From contig NZ_JACBAZ010000004.1 in NCBI RefSeq assembly GCF_013391475.1, positions 186,001 through 250,000 on the forward strand: a stretch of DNA of 64,000 nt, given 5' to 3'. Positions 45,692 to 56,958 of this stretch are shown here, piece by piece. The first letter of the stretch is position 1. Each line of letters opens with the position of its first letter. Made by a program: the position numbers and the translations under genes. The notes under the pieces are model-generated. The model was not told the DNA's origin and made no database searches. It saw nothing but the letters and a program-made list of their open reading frames with translations. The DNA is from Oceaniferula marina (GTDB lineage Bacteria; Verrucomicrobiota; Verrucomicrobiia; Verrucomicrobiales; Akkermansiaceae).

Positions 45692-46645
45692 TTATTGCAC
45701 AGGTTCAATACGATAACCCGCTTGTTTCAAATAGTGTCTGACGTTTTTTTCTCCTAAATAATGAGCCGAGCCAGCGGCAAAAAATTGGACCTTCTCTGGA
45801 TGCTTTTCGAGAGATGCCGCAATCACCTTGGCCATCCCGCGGTTACGCTTGAACAAAAAGGCTTCGTTCACGCGCGCCCGTAAGTCGTCATCGATTTCAT
45901 CCCCCATCAACATGCCCTCTTTCAGCTTTGCCGCGAGCTGCTCGATGTCTCCCACCAGATAAGCATTGAATAATTCCTCGTAGGATCGACGGTTTTCCTT
46001 CCGGGCCTTGGCCACCTCATCAATCGTCACCTTGAGGATCGTTTTTTGTTCCTGAACCGTCAATCCGTCCATCCCTCCGATCTGCTGCTGAGGAGTTTCC
46101 AGGGCAAAGCACCCTTTACCCTTGGCTTTTGCCCGCTCCCAAAGCTGCACATCAAGCGCCTTGCCTCCTTTCAGCTGGTCGCCAAGCTGGGGTAACATCA
46201 CAGCCACGGCCCACACTTTAAAGGCATCAAACGGCTTCACATCGAGAAGCGGGCTGATGGCTTTGATTTCGACTTCTAACCGCCGGTACAGGTCCTCCCC
46301 GAGGATGTCCTTGAGTGAGCGCCCATCACCCCGCATCAACATTTTCACCATGCCTACCATGTTGGCAGGCGACATATCCACCTCGGCATAAAAACGGTCG
46401 GACTTCTGGAACGCCTTTTCCGCCAGAGGATGCAAACTTGTCACGCGGGAATCGGACAAATGAATCGTGCCAAATAAATAGCTCGGCGTCTTCAACCCCT
46501 TGCCTTCGATCTTCCACAGCATCGGCTTCACCGGATGCTTGATCTTCTCGAGGTCCGGTTGTTCGGCAAGCGAAGCCATCACGCCTCCTAGCCACATCAC
46601 CCCAACGGTGAGAATCAACGACAGTTTCTTTCTATGTTTCATCAT
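45692..46645 (-). CDS. Secreted TraB/GumN-family protein
   Basis: The 317-residue protein has a signal peptide (LSLILTVGVMWLGGVMASLA). The TraB/GumN (Tiki-related) core shows LFGTIHLSDSRV near residue 55, ETPQQQIGGMDGLTVQEQ in the middle and the closing AAGSAHYLGEKNVRHYLKQAG. Conserved GTIH and GSAH histidines, the putative metal site of this protease-like fold, are both present. It is wedged between leuC (17 bp) and leuD (21 bp), so it is probably co-transcribed with leucine biosynthesis. Biological role unknown. The start is taken at MMKHRKK. Confidence 0.85.
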   Translation of the reverse strand: MMKHRKKLSLILTVGVMWLGGVMASLAEQPDLEKIKHPVKPMLWKIEGKGLKTPSYLFGTIHLSDSRVTSLHPLAEKAFQKSDRFYAEVDMSPANMVGMVKMLMRGDGRSLKDILGEDLYRRLEVEIKAISPLLDVKPFDAFKVWAVAVMLPQLGDQLKGGKALDVQLWERAKAKGKGCFALETPQQQIGGMDGLTVQEQKTILKVTIDEVAKARKENRRSYEELFNAYLVGDIEQLAAKLKEGMLMGDEIDDDLRARVNEAFLFKRNRGMAKVIAASLEKHPEKVQFFAAGSAHYLGEKNVRHYLKQAGYRIEPVQ

Positions 46646-46661
46646 GGGGTGCTTTTTTGAT

Positions 46662-48080
<1,419 letters not shown>

Positions 48081-48239
48081 AATGAATTGAAAATGATCGT
48101 TCTGCGGCATCGCCGCCTGCGCGGAGACTCATAGCGCAATTTTTAAAAATGGCAAAGCTGGATTCCCTTAATCCTCATACTTCAAGCCTGATTTGAGGAT
48201 CATCCCAAGAAATCTCCCATCAGGAACGTTCCTACCACT

Positions 48240-49067
48240 GTGAAAATTCTGCTGATCCTCGTGGCATTCACCGCCATCTACAGCTGCCGCAAGGCTCCTG
48301 CACCTATCCCCTCACCCGCGCTAGCATCCGTCTATCTCACACTCCCGGAGTTCCCTGTGGCAGCCCATGCTCCAGACATCACAAAACAGCAATCTGAGTT
48401 CATTGAAGCCCAACTGACCACAAAAGGCTGGAGTATTCATGGCAATCCAGCCTCGACAGATGAAATGCTCCTCGAAGATCAAATAAAGAAACAAAAAGAC
48501 CTCATCCACACCCATGGATATCATGCCCACCTGCTGATCGAAGCTCCAAGCGACTCCCCATTTGGTCAAATAAGGAACATCATTCGCTCTGCAGCTAGAG
48601 CAGGCGTATCCACTGTCCTTTTTTGCTGCAAAGCAACAAAACACGCACCCAATCAAATCCGTTCCTCACTCCGTCTGGACTTGCCTTGCGCGTGCCATTT
48701 TTCCAATAGCAACACCAGCGCACCAACCCTCATCAAAATCGACAATAGTGAGCTTATTCAAATAAAAACCACATCCAGAGAGCAGTCCATTCACCAAGAA
48801 ACCCACAGCAGAGATCTCCCTGAACTCCGCCTCATTATGAAACAATACATCAAAGAGAATCATCAAAAGGGAAACCAAGCCAACACCCAAATCCTGGCAA
48901 CAAAACATACGCCATACCAGCGTGTGATCGACGTCCTCGATCTACTCCACCACCTGGATATCCAACATATTGATTTCGTCGATTACTTTGACGAGACTCC
49001 CGAGCCCATTCAAAACGCGCAACCAAAAAGACGCCTCCCCCCACCTCTACCAAGGCCTCCTCAATAG
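48240..49067 (+). CDS. Exported protein with two ExbD/TolR-like segments
   Basis: The 275-residue product has GTG start 48240. The N-terminus MKILLILVAFTAIYSCRKAP is a signal sequence with a marginal lipobox (IYSC). Two regions resemble the periplasmic ExbD/TolR fold. One is HLLIEAPSDSPFGQIRNIIR followed by SAARAGVSTVLFCC. The other is ILATKHTPYQRVIDVLDLLH followed by HLDIQHIDFVDYF. Real ExbD proteins have one such domain and a membrane anchor rather than a lipid anchor. The C-terminus is proline-rich. No exbB/tolQ partner is nearby. The ExbD relation is a visual inference. Confidence 0.6.
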   Translation: MKILLILVAFTAIYSCRKAPAPIPSPALASVYLTLPEFPVAAHAPDITKQQSEFIEAQLTTKGWSIHGNPASTDEMLLEDQIKKQKDLIHTHGYHAHLLIEAPSDSPFGQIRNIIRSAARAGVSTVLFCCKATKHAPNQIRSSLRLDLPCACHFSNSNTSAPTLIKIDNSELIQIKTTSREQSIHQETHSRDLPELRLIMKQYIKENHQKGNQANTQILATKHTPYQRVIDVLDLLHHLDIQHIDFVDYFDETPEPIQNAQPKRRLPPPLPRPPQ

Positions 49068-49117
49068 GCTATCCTATCCTTCCGTGATTTCCGAGTCTTC
49101 CGTGGTCCTCCGACCTC

Positions 49118-50164
49118 TTACTCCAGACTCGTATGATCTGCGGTTTCAAAATGCCCGAGCGGTTTCACCAGATTGGAGGGCAGAGGAAACTGCCGTTCCT
49201 GAATCCCCGGCGCCAGCTCAGGTTGGCTCTCATATCCCATACGCATCATTTCAAACTTGGCATCCAGGTTATCGACATAGTGTAATACCATCGCCTCCGG
49301 CGTTCTGGGCAAGGTGGGAGAGCCCCACTCATGGGTCCCGTGATGACTGGCGATCAAATGCAACAAATGCAGGTGCACATCCTCACTCTTCGGATTCAGT
49401 TCGTCCCACAACTCGGCTTCGTCTTCCTGCATCATTTCACGCCAAATCGCATTCGCTGTTTCAATCCCAAGCGGAATATGCCCTAACATTTCACCGTGAA
49501 GATGATATGGCTGGGTAAAGCCCACCTCAGGGTAAGAGTTTTCCCACATTTTTCCACAATCGTGAAACAAGACCCCCGCCGTTAACAAGTCCCTATTCAA
49601 ATCAGGGTACACAGCACAGAGAGCCTGAGCAGAACGCATCATCTGAGCCACGTGCTCAACCAGCCCCCCTCTCCTCGCGTGATGGTTTTTCCGCGCCGCT
49701 GCGGTGCGCCGAAACCGGTCACCATACCGATCAATAAAATCGGCACATACCCGCTTCAACCGGGGGTCGCCAATCCCCCCACACATATCCAAAATCGATT
49801 GCCAATCCGCGTCCTGCCTCACTTTGGTTTCGGCATCCCCAGCCAAAAAGGCCTGCCCCTCCTCCTCATTGAGCAAGCGCATGTCCCATTTACCTGAATC
49901 GATCCCATACTGGCTCTGAGTCCACTCACCGCTGAGCCGTAACAACACACCATCGTCCAATTCCTGCAAGGCCTTGAATTGCGGCAAATTTTCCCACACC
50001 TTGAGTTTCATCTGCCCGGTTGCATCGACAAGCACCATTTCATAGTATGGCTTCCCAGACCGGGTTTCCCGCTCGGACTTCCGTTCTAACTGGACATCAA
50101 AACTAGCAGACAAAGGCTCGGCAGATGTCTGCTTTTGCAATTGGAAAATCGTCAGGTGAACCAT
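49118..50164 (-). CDS. YhaM-like 3'-5' exoribonuclease, OB plus HD domains
   Basis: The 348-residue protein has an N-terminal OB-fold (residues ~15-105, SASFDVQLERKSERETRSGK; MKLKVWENLPQF). A HD phosphohydrolase domain follows, with HHARRGGLVEHVAQM, LLTAGVLFHDCGKM, HLLHLIASHHGTHEWG and HYVDNLDAKFEMM. This order is that of YhaM/CBF1-type exoribonucleases. The enzyme would degrade RNA or single-stranded DNA from the 3' end with a divalent metal. It is monocistronic and convergent with the ExbD-like gene. The gap to the next gene (50165-50332) contains nothing recognisable. Confidence 0.88.
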   Translation of the reverse strand: MVHLTIFQLQKQTSAEPLSASFDVQLERKSERETRSGKPYYEMVLVDATGQMKLKVWENLPQFKALQELDDGVLLRLSGEWTQSQYGIDSGKWDMRLLNEEEGQAFLAGDAETKVRQDADWQSILDMCGGIGDPRLKRVCADFIDRYGDRFRRTAAARKNHHARRGGLVEHVAQMMRSAQALCAVYPDLNRDLLTAGVLFHDCGKMWENSYPEVGFTQPYHLHGEMLGHIPLGIETANAIWREMMQEDEAELWDELNPKSEDVHLHLLHLIASHHGTHEWGSPTLPRTPEAMVLHYVDNLDAKFEMMRMGYESQPELAPGIQERQFPLPSNLVKPLGHFETADHTSLE

Positions 50165-50332
50165 AGCAGCAGCCTAATTTATTCACGAAACGAAACAAGC
50201 ATCGATTCCTCCTGTTTGCATCTCACAAACATGATGGCCGCAACAGCGCGGCGAACCAAGAAATGGCACACGCAGAACATGCCCTGCTTTTCCATTGTTT
50301 TCGACGATTTTTTGCGCTAAAACTGACAACAA

Positions 50333-51175
50333 ATGAAAAGGCACACATCCATCCGGACACTTATCCTCGCTGGGATTCTTGGAATCCACGCCCCAAGCGC
50401 ACTGGCTGAGCTTCACACCTTCACCAACACCGAAGGCAAAACCATCCAAGCCGAAATCACCGAAGTCTCGTCAGGGAAGGTCAAACTCAAATTGAGTAAT
50501 GGCAAAAACTACACCGTCCCATTCGCCAAACTTTCCGAAGCCGACCAAACTTACATCAAGGAATGGCACGAAAAAAACAAGGGCATGCCAAAACCCAGCC
50601 ACTTTCGACTGGAGATCGACAGAAAAAGCTCCCGAGTAAGGGAAGACAAAGATAAAAGCAAAAATAGCAACACCCGCACCTCCAAACGCAACATCAGCTA
50701 TTCCTTTGAACTTTCCTACAGCAAGACCCCTCCGGTCGAAGACGTCAGCGTCAGTTACCGAATCATCAAACGCAGCACCTACCGCGGTGACGATGCCGGA
50801 GAGCCTGAGTTCAAAGCCATTACCGGAGAGGAACATATCGACACACTCGATTCCAAAACGCCGGCAGAATGGCAAAGCAAGGAAGTCCTCTGCGAAGACT
50901 CATCCACCAAAAGTAAAACCAGCAGCAAAAGTAAAAAAGAAACGGTGCTCGGCATGCTCGCCGTTGTTTCTGTCGGAGATAAGGAACTCTTCAGACAATA
51001 CGAACCACCCAACTTTGAAAAAGAGCTTAAAGAGTTAGAGGAAGAACACCCGGAACTCAAGCCCAAAGCAAAAAAGGAAACCAAAGCTCCCAAGAAAAAA
51101 AAGAAGGCCAAGGGAAACAATAAGGAGAAAGAAGAAAACAATAAAGACGAGAAAAAAGACGACCCCAAGAAATAA
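50333..51175 (+). CDS. Secreted SHD1-like protein with lysine-rich tail
   Basis: The 280-residue protein has a signal peptide (SIRTLILAGILGIHAPSALA). An SLA1-homology-1-like beta unit follows at residues 27-82 (HTFTNTEGKTIQAEITEVSS, LKLSNGKNYTVPFAKLSEAD), a module frequent in secreted verrucomicrobial and planctomycetal proteins. The middle region (SYSFELSYSKTPPVEDVSVS) is beta-rich. The last ~50 residues are almost only Lys, Glu, Asp and Asn and are likely disordered. No enzymatic motif is visible. Confidence 0.7.
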   Translation: MKRHTSIRTLILAGILGIHAPSALAELHTFTNTEGKTIQAEITEVSSGKVKLKLSNGKNYTVPFAKLSEADQTYIKEWHEKNKGMPKPSHFRLEIDRKSSRVREDKDKSKNSNTRTSKRNISYSFELSYSKTPPVEDVSVSYRIIKRSTYRGDDAGEPEFKAITGEEHIDTLDSKTPAEWQSKEVLCEDSSTKSKTSSKSKKETVLGMLAVVSVGDKELFRQYEPPNFEKELKELEEEHPELKPKAKKETKAPKKKKKAKGNNKEKEENNKDEKKDDPKK

Positions 51176-51212
51176 GAAAAAACGCCGACCGGAAACCAAT
51201 CCGGACGACGTT
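51172..51212 (-). terminator. Terminator for the minus-strand GH29 gene
   Basis: AACGTCGTCCGG and CCGGTCGGCGTT (minus strand) form an imperfect 12-bp stem with an 8-nt loop, followed by TTTTTTCTTATTT. It also lies just after the convergent SHD1 gene. Confidence 0.7.
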
Positions 51213-51237
51213 TGAAACATGTAGTCAAGCGTCTTTC

Positions 51238-53427
51238 CTAACGGGTAATCACCCCGATTTCGGCAGCCGAGCTGTGCGGCTTGTTCTCGATGGAATGCAC
51301 CCCGGTAAATCTCAAATAACGCACCCGGGGAAAGACTCTCTTGAAGCGAATCTCCCGCTGCGTCGGATCATTCTCGATATTATCGAAGCGACCATCCGAA
51401 GCGATCAACCACTTCTTCCCATCCCGGCTCAGCTCCACCTTGTATTGGTCAAGCACCCCACCACGTGAGTTTTTCCGAGGTAAATAGGTGAACCCTTTCA
51501 GGTCCAACTCTTCAACAAAATCAATGGTCAGGCTGTGCGGGTGAGGATCTTCTCCACCACTCCATTTGGAATGCCAGAGCGTACTGGGATCACCATCAAT
51601 CGCCTTATCCGCGCCTTCCCCACTTTGAGGGTTCTGACTGGAAACATGATGAATTTTCCATTTGGCCTTGGAAAGGTCATAGCGGGCTGTCACGACCTCA
51701 CTCTTCTCCTCACCCCGGACAGCGAGCACGTTCACGACACCGCCCTCCGGCAAGGCAAAAGGCTTTTTGTATACCGTGGATGAAGCTGTTGGTTGGGATC
51801 CATCCAAGGTGTAATGCAAGGATCCGCTCCCCTTGATCGTGACCATCCCATCCTGACTACGGCTCAGCGATGGAGACTTCAGCGGAGCCAAATCATGGTG
51901 AACTGACACATGGCTGAGCTTTGCCTCCAAGCGTTTCTGCAAAATGCGAACCCGAATCTTGTCCGTCTTCACATCTGAAAAACGCAGGATTTTTTTATAA
52001 CCAATGGTGGTCCCTTTCGCGACTTCCTTCCAGGCGCCGTCAACCCAAGCATCCACCGCATGCTCTTCCACCCGCTGCCCTTGCGTTTTCACGGGCTCCA
52101 TCAACATCACACGGTTGATTACGGTTGATTGATCAAGCTGATAGACGCCTTCTCCCCCGGGCTTCAAGCCTGCGGCTGTTTTTCCATAGGTTGCCCGGAT
52201 TCTTTTCCCAGCTCCGAGCAGAGCCTTCACATCACGCTCCGCAAATCGCCCCTCACGGTTCGGTGGCACATTCAAAAGAAACACACCATTCCCCCCGACC
52301 GTCCGCTCATAGATATCGTAGACATCCTCCGCCGATCGCACGTGCTGTTTTTCATCCCGCCAGAACCATCCGTGACGAATAGAGGTATCCACCTCATTCA
52401 CCCACCAGTGCACAAAGCCGGCACCCTTCAAGTGTTGGCGAGAACCCAGGTCTCCGCCACGCGCATCCGTCCACGCCCAATCTTCATACTTCCCCTTGAT
52501 GGCCACGGGTGACCACTCACTCTGACGAGTCCCACCGTGTTCGTTGCCACACCAACGGACATCGGGTCCTTTGATGGCAATACAAGCATCGGGAGCCAAA
52601 GTGCGAATCAACTCCACCCAGGCTTCCCTAACATACTTCTGCCCCCCTTTTCGCTTCGGATGCGCACCATCAAACCAAACCTCATGAATCTCACCGTATT
52701 CGGTGAGTAGTTCATAGAGCTGGTTCAATACGTAACGGTTGTAATCATCCACTTTATATTGAAACGTAGGTTTTCCTGCTGGAATTTTACGACCTTTCAT
52801 CGGATTGCTCTGAAAACTGGCCGGATCCGTAGGAATTATAGTGTCCTGATACTTACTCAGGTTTCCATATAACCCTTCTTTGCTTTCGATCTGATAGAGA
52901 TCAGCCGGCGAAAGATACACCCCTAACTTCAAGCCATACTTTTTACAGGCATCCGAGAGGAGGCGAAGCACATCGCCCTTACCATCTTCCCAAGGAGAAG
53001 CCTTAACGGAAAACGTATCATTGTAGCGCGTCTGCCAGGTGCAATAGCCATCGTGATGCTTCACCGTGATCATCATCATCTTCATCCCGGCCTCCTTGGC
53101 CACCCGACACCACTGGTCGGCATCCACTTGCTTTGGGTTAAACACCTTGGGATCTTCCTCGCCATTCCCCCATTCAACTCCGGTAAAAGTGTTCGGCCCA
53201 AAGTGAATAAAACAAGTATACTCCAATTCCGTGTAGAGGCTTTGCCTCTTGGTCGGCAAACATTTCGTAGCCTTGGCCACGCGTAGATTCAAACTATCAC
53301 CAGCATCAAACAATATCGTTTGACCTGGCTTGGTCGCTTCCAGTTTTTTAATTTCTTCTGGTGTCAGTTGCTGAGCAAATGCCGGGAATGCCAGCAGCAA
53401 GGTCAGCGGGGTTAATAGACGCTTCAT
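51238..53427 (-). CDS. Secreted multidomain GH29 alpha-L-fucosidase
   Basis: The ~729-residue protein has a signal peptide (KRLLTPLTLLLAFPAFAQQ); an alternative ATG two codons upstream exists. The GH29 barrel shows YTCFIHFGPNTFTGVEWG, ITVKHHDGYCTWQTRY and the nucleophile Asp in IHEVWFDGAHP. Around residues 530-590 lies a chitobiase/hexosaminidase-type beta domain (LHYTLDGSQPTASSTVYKKP). The C-terminal ~140 residues form an F5/8-type carbohydrate-binding domain (DKAIDGDPSTLWHSKWSGG). The architecture fits alpha-1,3/4-fucosidases acting on complex glycans. It lies downstream of fucI on the same strand, after a terminator-like hairpin. Confidence 0.93.
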   Translation of the reverse strand: MKRLLTPLTLLLAFPAFAQQLTPEEIKKLEATKPGQTILFDAGDSLNLRVAKATKCLPTKRQSLYTELEYTCFIHFGPNTFTGVEWGNGEEDPKVFNPKQVDADQWCRVAKEAGMKMMMITVKHHDGYCTWQTRYNDTFSVKASPWEDGKGDVLRLLSDACKKYGLKLGVYLSPADLYQIESKEGLYGNLSKYQDTIIPTDPASFQSNPMKGRKIPAGKPTFQYKVDDYNRYVLNQLYELLTEYGEIHEVWFDGAHPKRKGGQKYVREAWVELIRTLAPDACIAIKGPDVRWCGNEHGGTRQSEWSPVAIKGKYEDWAWTDARGGDLGSRQHLKGAGFVHWWVNEVDTSIRHGWFWRDEKQHVRSAEDVYDIYERTVGGNGVFLLNVPPNREGRFAERDVKALLGAGKRIRATYGKTAAGLKPGGEGVYQLDQSTVINRVMLMEPVKTQGQRVEEHAVDAWVDGAWKEVAKGTTIGYKKILRFSDVKTDKIRVRILQKRLEAKLSHVSVHHDLAPLKSPSLSRSQDGMVTIKGSGSLHYTLDGSQPTASSTVYKKPFALPEGGVVNVLAVRGEEKSEVVTARYDLSKAKWKIHHVSSQNPQSGEGADKAIDGDPSTLWHSKWSGGEDPHPHSLTIDFVEELDLKGFTYLPRKNSRGGVLDQYKVELSRDGKKWLIASDGRFDNIENDPTQREIRFKRVFPRVRYLRFTGVHSIENKPHSSAAEIGVITR

Positions 53428-53511
53428 ATACATGTTTTGTTGTGTGTGTTCTTGTGTGTGTTGTTTTTACCATCCGATGATCACGCTATACGCGTTCATC
53501 TGGTCGAAAAA

Positions 53512-53549
53512 TACAACAAAGGGCATGTCACCTCAAGACACACCCTTTG
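53512..53549 (-). terminator. Terminator downstream of fucI
   Basis: CAAAGGGTGTGTC pairs with GACATGCCCTTTG (minus strand) with two mismatches and a 7-nt loop, followed by TTGTATTTTT. The following GH29 gene may be reached by read-through or have its own promoter. Confidence 0.65.
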
Positions 53550-53596
53550 CTGAAATAGGATTATACAAAACCTAACGAATTAACATCGTGTTGGTT

Positions 53597-55381
53597 TTAA
53601 TCATAGAGCGGCCCGTAATTCGAGCAGGCACGGAAATCCGAGCTCTCCAAATCATCGGTGCCGTGGGCAGCCCACGATGAGGGTCGGAAGACACGATCTT
53701 CGCTGACGTTGTGCATATAAACCGGAATACGGAGCATCGATGCCATGGTAATGAGATCGGCGCCAATCAGGCCGTAACTCATCACACAGTGGTTCGCGCC
53801 CCAATTGTTCATCACCGAATAGGTGTCACGGAATGCGCCCTTACCAGTCAGATTTGGGCAGAACCATGTGGTTGGCCAGGTCGGATTTGTACGTTCATCC
53901 AAGGTATCGTGAACTTCCTCGGGAAGTTCAACGGTGACGCCCTCGGCAATTTGAAGCGCTGGGCCGAGTCCCTTGACCAGGTTCAAGCGAGCGATCGTCG
54001 CCGGCATGCCGCCCTTTGTGGCATAACGGGTGCTCCAACCACCGCCGGGGAAGTATTCGGTCACTGACGGGTGCCAGGTCGTTGCATCCAAACAGGCCTG
54101 CACTTCGTCATCTGTGATTTCCCAGAATGGCTTCATCGCAGGTTTTCCGTCCTTACTCATCTGGCCAGTCCCATCCAGAGCGGCCGGGCCGGAGTTGATC
54201 AAGTGAAGCAAGCCGTTGGCTGCCGCACCGGAAAGATCGTAACCGGAGACGCGCTTTACCGCATCAGGAGACCAGTAAGTGCGCAAGTCGGCAAAGATCT
54301 GCGCTGTATTGGTCAGCAAATGACCAAACAACATGGTCACGGCATTCAGGGCATCATTCTCTGTAGCAAACTGATAAGGAGGACGTTTACCGTTCCAATC
54401 GAAGGAGGTCGTAAGAATGGCTTCCATAAAATCACCATTCGGGTAGTGGTCGGTCCACTGCCGCTGTCCTTGGAATCCTCCGCAAATAGCATTGCGGCCC
54501 ATAGCCTCCTCGCCGTAGCCCAACTCAGCAAGCTTTTCATTACCCACCATCATATCGCGGGCAATGATGGCCATCTTGATCGAGGTTTCCCACTCGGAAT
54601 CAAGCTGCTCACGGGAACGGGTGGTTTCGGGAGTATTGTAATCCTTGCCTTCAGGGCAGTTTTCCTTCACCCAGGCAAAGGCCTTGTCATATTCCTCCTG
54701 ATCATAAATCCCCCGCTCAAAACGCCGGGCCAACTCAGTCATATCGACAGCTTCAACACGGATACCCAGGTAATCTTGGAAGAACTCGGGATCGACAACC
54801 GATCCGGCAATCCCCATGGAAGTTCCACCAAGGGAAAGATAGGATTTGCCGCGCATCAAAGCCACGGAGATACCAGCACGGCAAAACGACAGAATCTTGT
54901 GAGCCACATCGTCGGGAATACTGGTATCGCCGGCATCTTGAACATCACGTCCATAGATACCGAAGGCCGGCAAGCCTTTCTGAGTGTGTCCTGCAAGCAC
55001 GGCAGCGAGATAAACGGCCCCCGGGCGCTCGGTCCCATTAAATCCCCACACGGCCTTCGGCGTGTGCGGGTCCATATCCATGGTTTCGGATCCATAACAC
55101 CAGCAAGGTGTCACCGTCAGGGAAACCCCAACATTTTCACGCTTAAATTTATCCGCACAGGCTGAGGCTTCAGCCACTCCCCCGATGCAGGTATCGGCAA
55201 TCACACACTCAACCGGTGAACCGTCCGGGTAGCACAGGTTTGCCGAAATAAAAGCGGCAGCTGCTTTGGCCTGGTTCATCGTTTGATCTTCCAGGGACTC
55301 ACGCACACCACGGCGGCGACCATCGATGGTTGGGCGAATGCCAATCTTTGGCATGTTCTCTTTATTGAATACAGTTTTCAT
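53597..55381 (-). CDS. fucI: L-fucose isomerase
   Basis: The 594-residue enzyme interconverts L-fucose and L-fuculose and needs Mn2+. It is the same size as E. coli FucI (591). Recognisable segments are [20 protein letters not shown] at the start, [29 protein letters not shown] and [20 protein letters not shown]. The metal-binding region [18 protein letters not shown] and a late [20 protein letters not shown] also fit. Close relatives act on D-arabinose too. It is third in the DeoR-kinase-isomerase operon. Confidence 0.95.
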   Translation of the reverse strand: MKTVFNKENMPKIGIRPTIDGRRRGVRESLEDQTMNQAKAAAAFISANLCYPDGSPVECVIADTCIGGVAEASACADKFKRENVGVSLTVTPCWCYGSETMDMDPHTPKAVWGFNGTERPGAVYLAAVLAGHTQKGLPAFGIYGRDVQDAGDTSIPDDVAHKILSFCRAGISVALMRGKSYLSLGGTSMGIAGSVVDPEFFQDYLGIRVEAVDMTELARRFERGIYDQEEYDKAFAWVKENCPEGKDYNTPETTRSREQLDSEWETSIKMAIIARDMMVGNEKLAELGYGEEAMGRNAICGGFQGQRQWTDHYPNGDFMEAILTTSFDWNGKRPPYQFATENDALNAVTMLFGHLLTNTAQIFADLRTYWSPDAVKRVSGYDLSGAAANGLLHLINSGPAALDGTGQMSKDGKPAMKPFWEITDDEVQACLDATTWHPSVTEYFPGGGWSTRYATKGGMPATIARLNLVKGLGPALQIAEGVTVELPEEVHDTLDERTNPTWPTTWFCPNLTGKGAFRDTYSVMNNWGANHCVMSYGLIGADLITMASMLRIPVYMHNVSEDRVFRPSSWAAHGTDDLESSDFRACSNYGPLYD

Positions 55382-55437
55382 AGGTTGATAGTTTATTGGT
55401 TAGATTGAAAACGACTTTTTCATGCCGTTGAGATTGT

Positions 55438-56913
55438 TTAGGTTTTTGATGTTAGTTGGCAAAACCGCAGATAAGCATGCGCCCACTCATCTGATGGTTG
55501 CGGGGTGAAGGTTTTTGTGTCCATGGAATCGGCGACCAACTGACGCCCAGCCGCCACATTGGGCAAGGCACCGGTGGCCACCATCTGCATCATAATATTC
55601 CCGCAGGATGTCGCTTCCACAGGTCCGGCAACCACGGGAACCCCCAAGGCATCCGCGGCGGACTGCATCAACATGAGGTTCTTCGTTCCTCCCCCACCGG
55701 CGTTCAGACAGTCAAATTGCTTGCCTGTCACTTGTTGCAAGGACTCCGCAACCTGACGGTATTTCAACGCCAGACTTTCATTGATCACGCGTAAAATGGT
55801 TCCCTTGTCCTCTGGCACCTCTTGACCGGTCTTCCGGCAATACTCACGGATTCTCTCAGGCATATCCCCGGGAGAAGCAAATTCAGGGGCATTCGGATCA
55901 ATAAATGCCGAAAAGGCCTCGGCTTCATCAGCCAAACGATCCAATACCTCGAAGCGTGTATCCTCACCCTGTTCCTTCCAGTGACGGATACTCTCCTGAG
56001 CCATCCACATCCCAGCGACGTTGTGCAGCAAACGCGTTGTCCCCTCAACACCTCCCTCATTGGACAAGCCAGCTTCGAAGGCCTCGGCGCTCGTCACCGG
56101 ACACTCTGACTCCACCCCGATAATCGACCACGTTCCAGAAGAAAGCCACAAGCCACTTTGCGTCATCGGTAATCCGGCAACAGCACAGGCCGTATCGTGC
56201 CCGGCCGAAGCGACCACCTGCATGCCGGAGTGAACCCCGGTCCGTTCAACCACACTCGGATGAACCGGCCCCAGCACCGTCCCCGAAGGAACAATCCTAC
56301 CAAACATCTGGCGAGGCAATTCCAAAGCATCAATCACATCCCAGGCCCAATCCTCCTCACTAGGGTTATACAACTGGCTCGTGCTGGTGATTGTACGCTC
56401 ATTCGCTTGCTCACCACTGAGCCAGTAGGCCAATAAATCCGGAGTAAACAAAAGGCGATCCGCAATATCCAGCCCCGGATTGCCTCGCATCCGCTCCGCC
56501 AATAAATGTAAACTGGAATTGTAAAAGGCAGCTTGCACCCCGGTCTTGGCATACACCTCCCGCAGCGGCATCCGCTTCTCCAATTCTGCCTGCATCCCCT
56601 CAGTTCGAGGGTCCCGGTACTGTCGATGCCCACCCAGCATGTTGCCATTTCGATCGAGCATCGCATGATCGCAGCCCCAGCTGTCCGCAGCGATGGAAAC
56701 GATCGCATCACCAAACAGATCCACAGCTTTTCGTATCCCCTCCTGAATCGAGCTAAAAAGCTGCAAGGTATTCCAATGACAGGCGCCATTCAACTCCACA
56801 CCATCGTTGGAAAAACGATGCACTTCTTCCAGCTCCAGCTTGGAGCCATCATACTTTCCAGCCACCAGCCGACCAGAACCAGCTCCCAGATCTATTGCGA
56901 GATACACTTGCAT
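55438..56913 (-). CDS. FGGY kinase, RhaB-like; probable L-fuculokinase
   Basis: The 491-residue FGGY-family kinase has nucleotide/sugar motifs LAIDLGAGSGRLVAG (residues 5-19), SIAADSWGCDHAML, SAGHDTACAVAG (catalytic Asp region), LSSGTWSIIGVE and CLNAGGGGTKNLMLMQSAAD. The DLGAGSGR form is that of rhamnulokinases rather than E. coli FucK. Located between DeoR and L-fucose isomerase genes, it most likely phosphorylates L-fuculose, and perhaps L-rhamnulose, at C1, supplying the class II aldolase at the end of the window. Confidence 0.9.
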   Translation of the reverse strand: MQVYLAIDLGAGSGRLVAGKYDGSKLELEEVHRFSNDGVELNGACHWNTLQLFSSIQEGIRKAVDLFGDAIVSIAADSWGCDHAMLDRNGNMLGGHRQYRDPRTEGMQAELEKRMPLREVYAKTGVQAAFYNSSLHLLAERMRGNPGLDIADRLLFTPDLLAYWLSGEQANERTITSTSQLYNPSEEDWAWDVIDALELPRQMFGRIVPSGTVLGPVHPSVVERTGVHSGMQVVASAGHDTACAVAGLPMTQSGLWLSSGTWSIIGVESECPVTSAEAFEAGLSNEGGVEGTTRLLHNVAGMWMAQESIRHWKEQGEDTRFEVLDRLADEAEAFSAFIDPNAPEFASPGDMPERIREYCRKTGQEVPEDKGTILRVINESLALKYRQVAESLQQVTGKQFDCLNAGGGGTKNLMLMQSAADALGVPVVAGPVEATSCGNIMMQMVATGALPNVAAGRQLVADSMDTKTFTPQPSDEWAHAYLRFCQLTSKT

Positions 56914-56930
56914 ACCTTTACTATGTTGGA

Positions 56931-56949
56931 TTTATTTGGGTTTATTTGG
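56931..56949. promoter_or_regulatory. Direct repeat between deoR and kinase
   Basis: Two copies of TTTATTTGG (56931-56939 and 56941-56949) are spaced 10 bp apart. A related GTTTATTGG is at 55391-55399, just before fucI. They may be regulator sites or simply A/C-rich leaders as seen from the minus strand. Confidence 0.3.
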
Positions 56950-56958
56950 TTTTCCAAG

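Noticed and set aside
54071-55165. 364-residue open frame antisense to fucI
   Set aside because: It is a shadow of the strongly recognisable L-fucose isomerase; codon bias of the sense gene keeps the opposite frame open.
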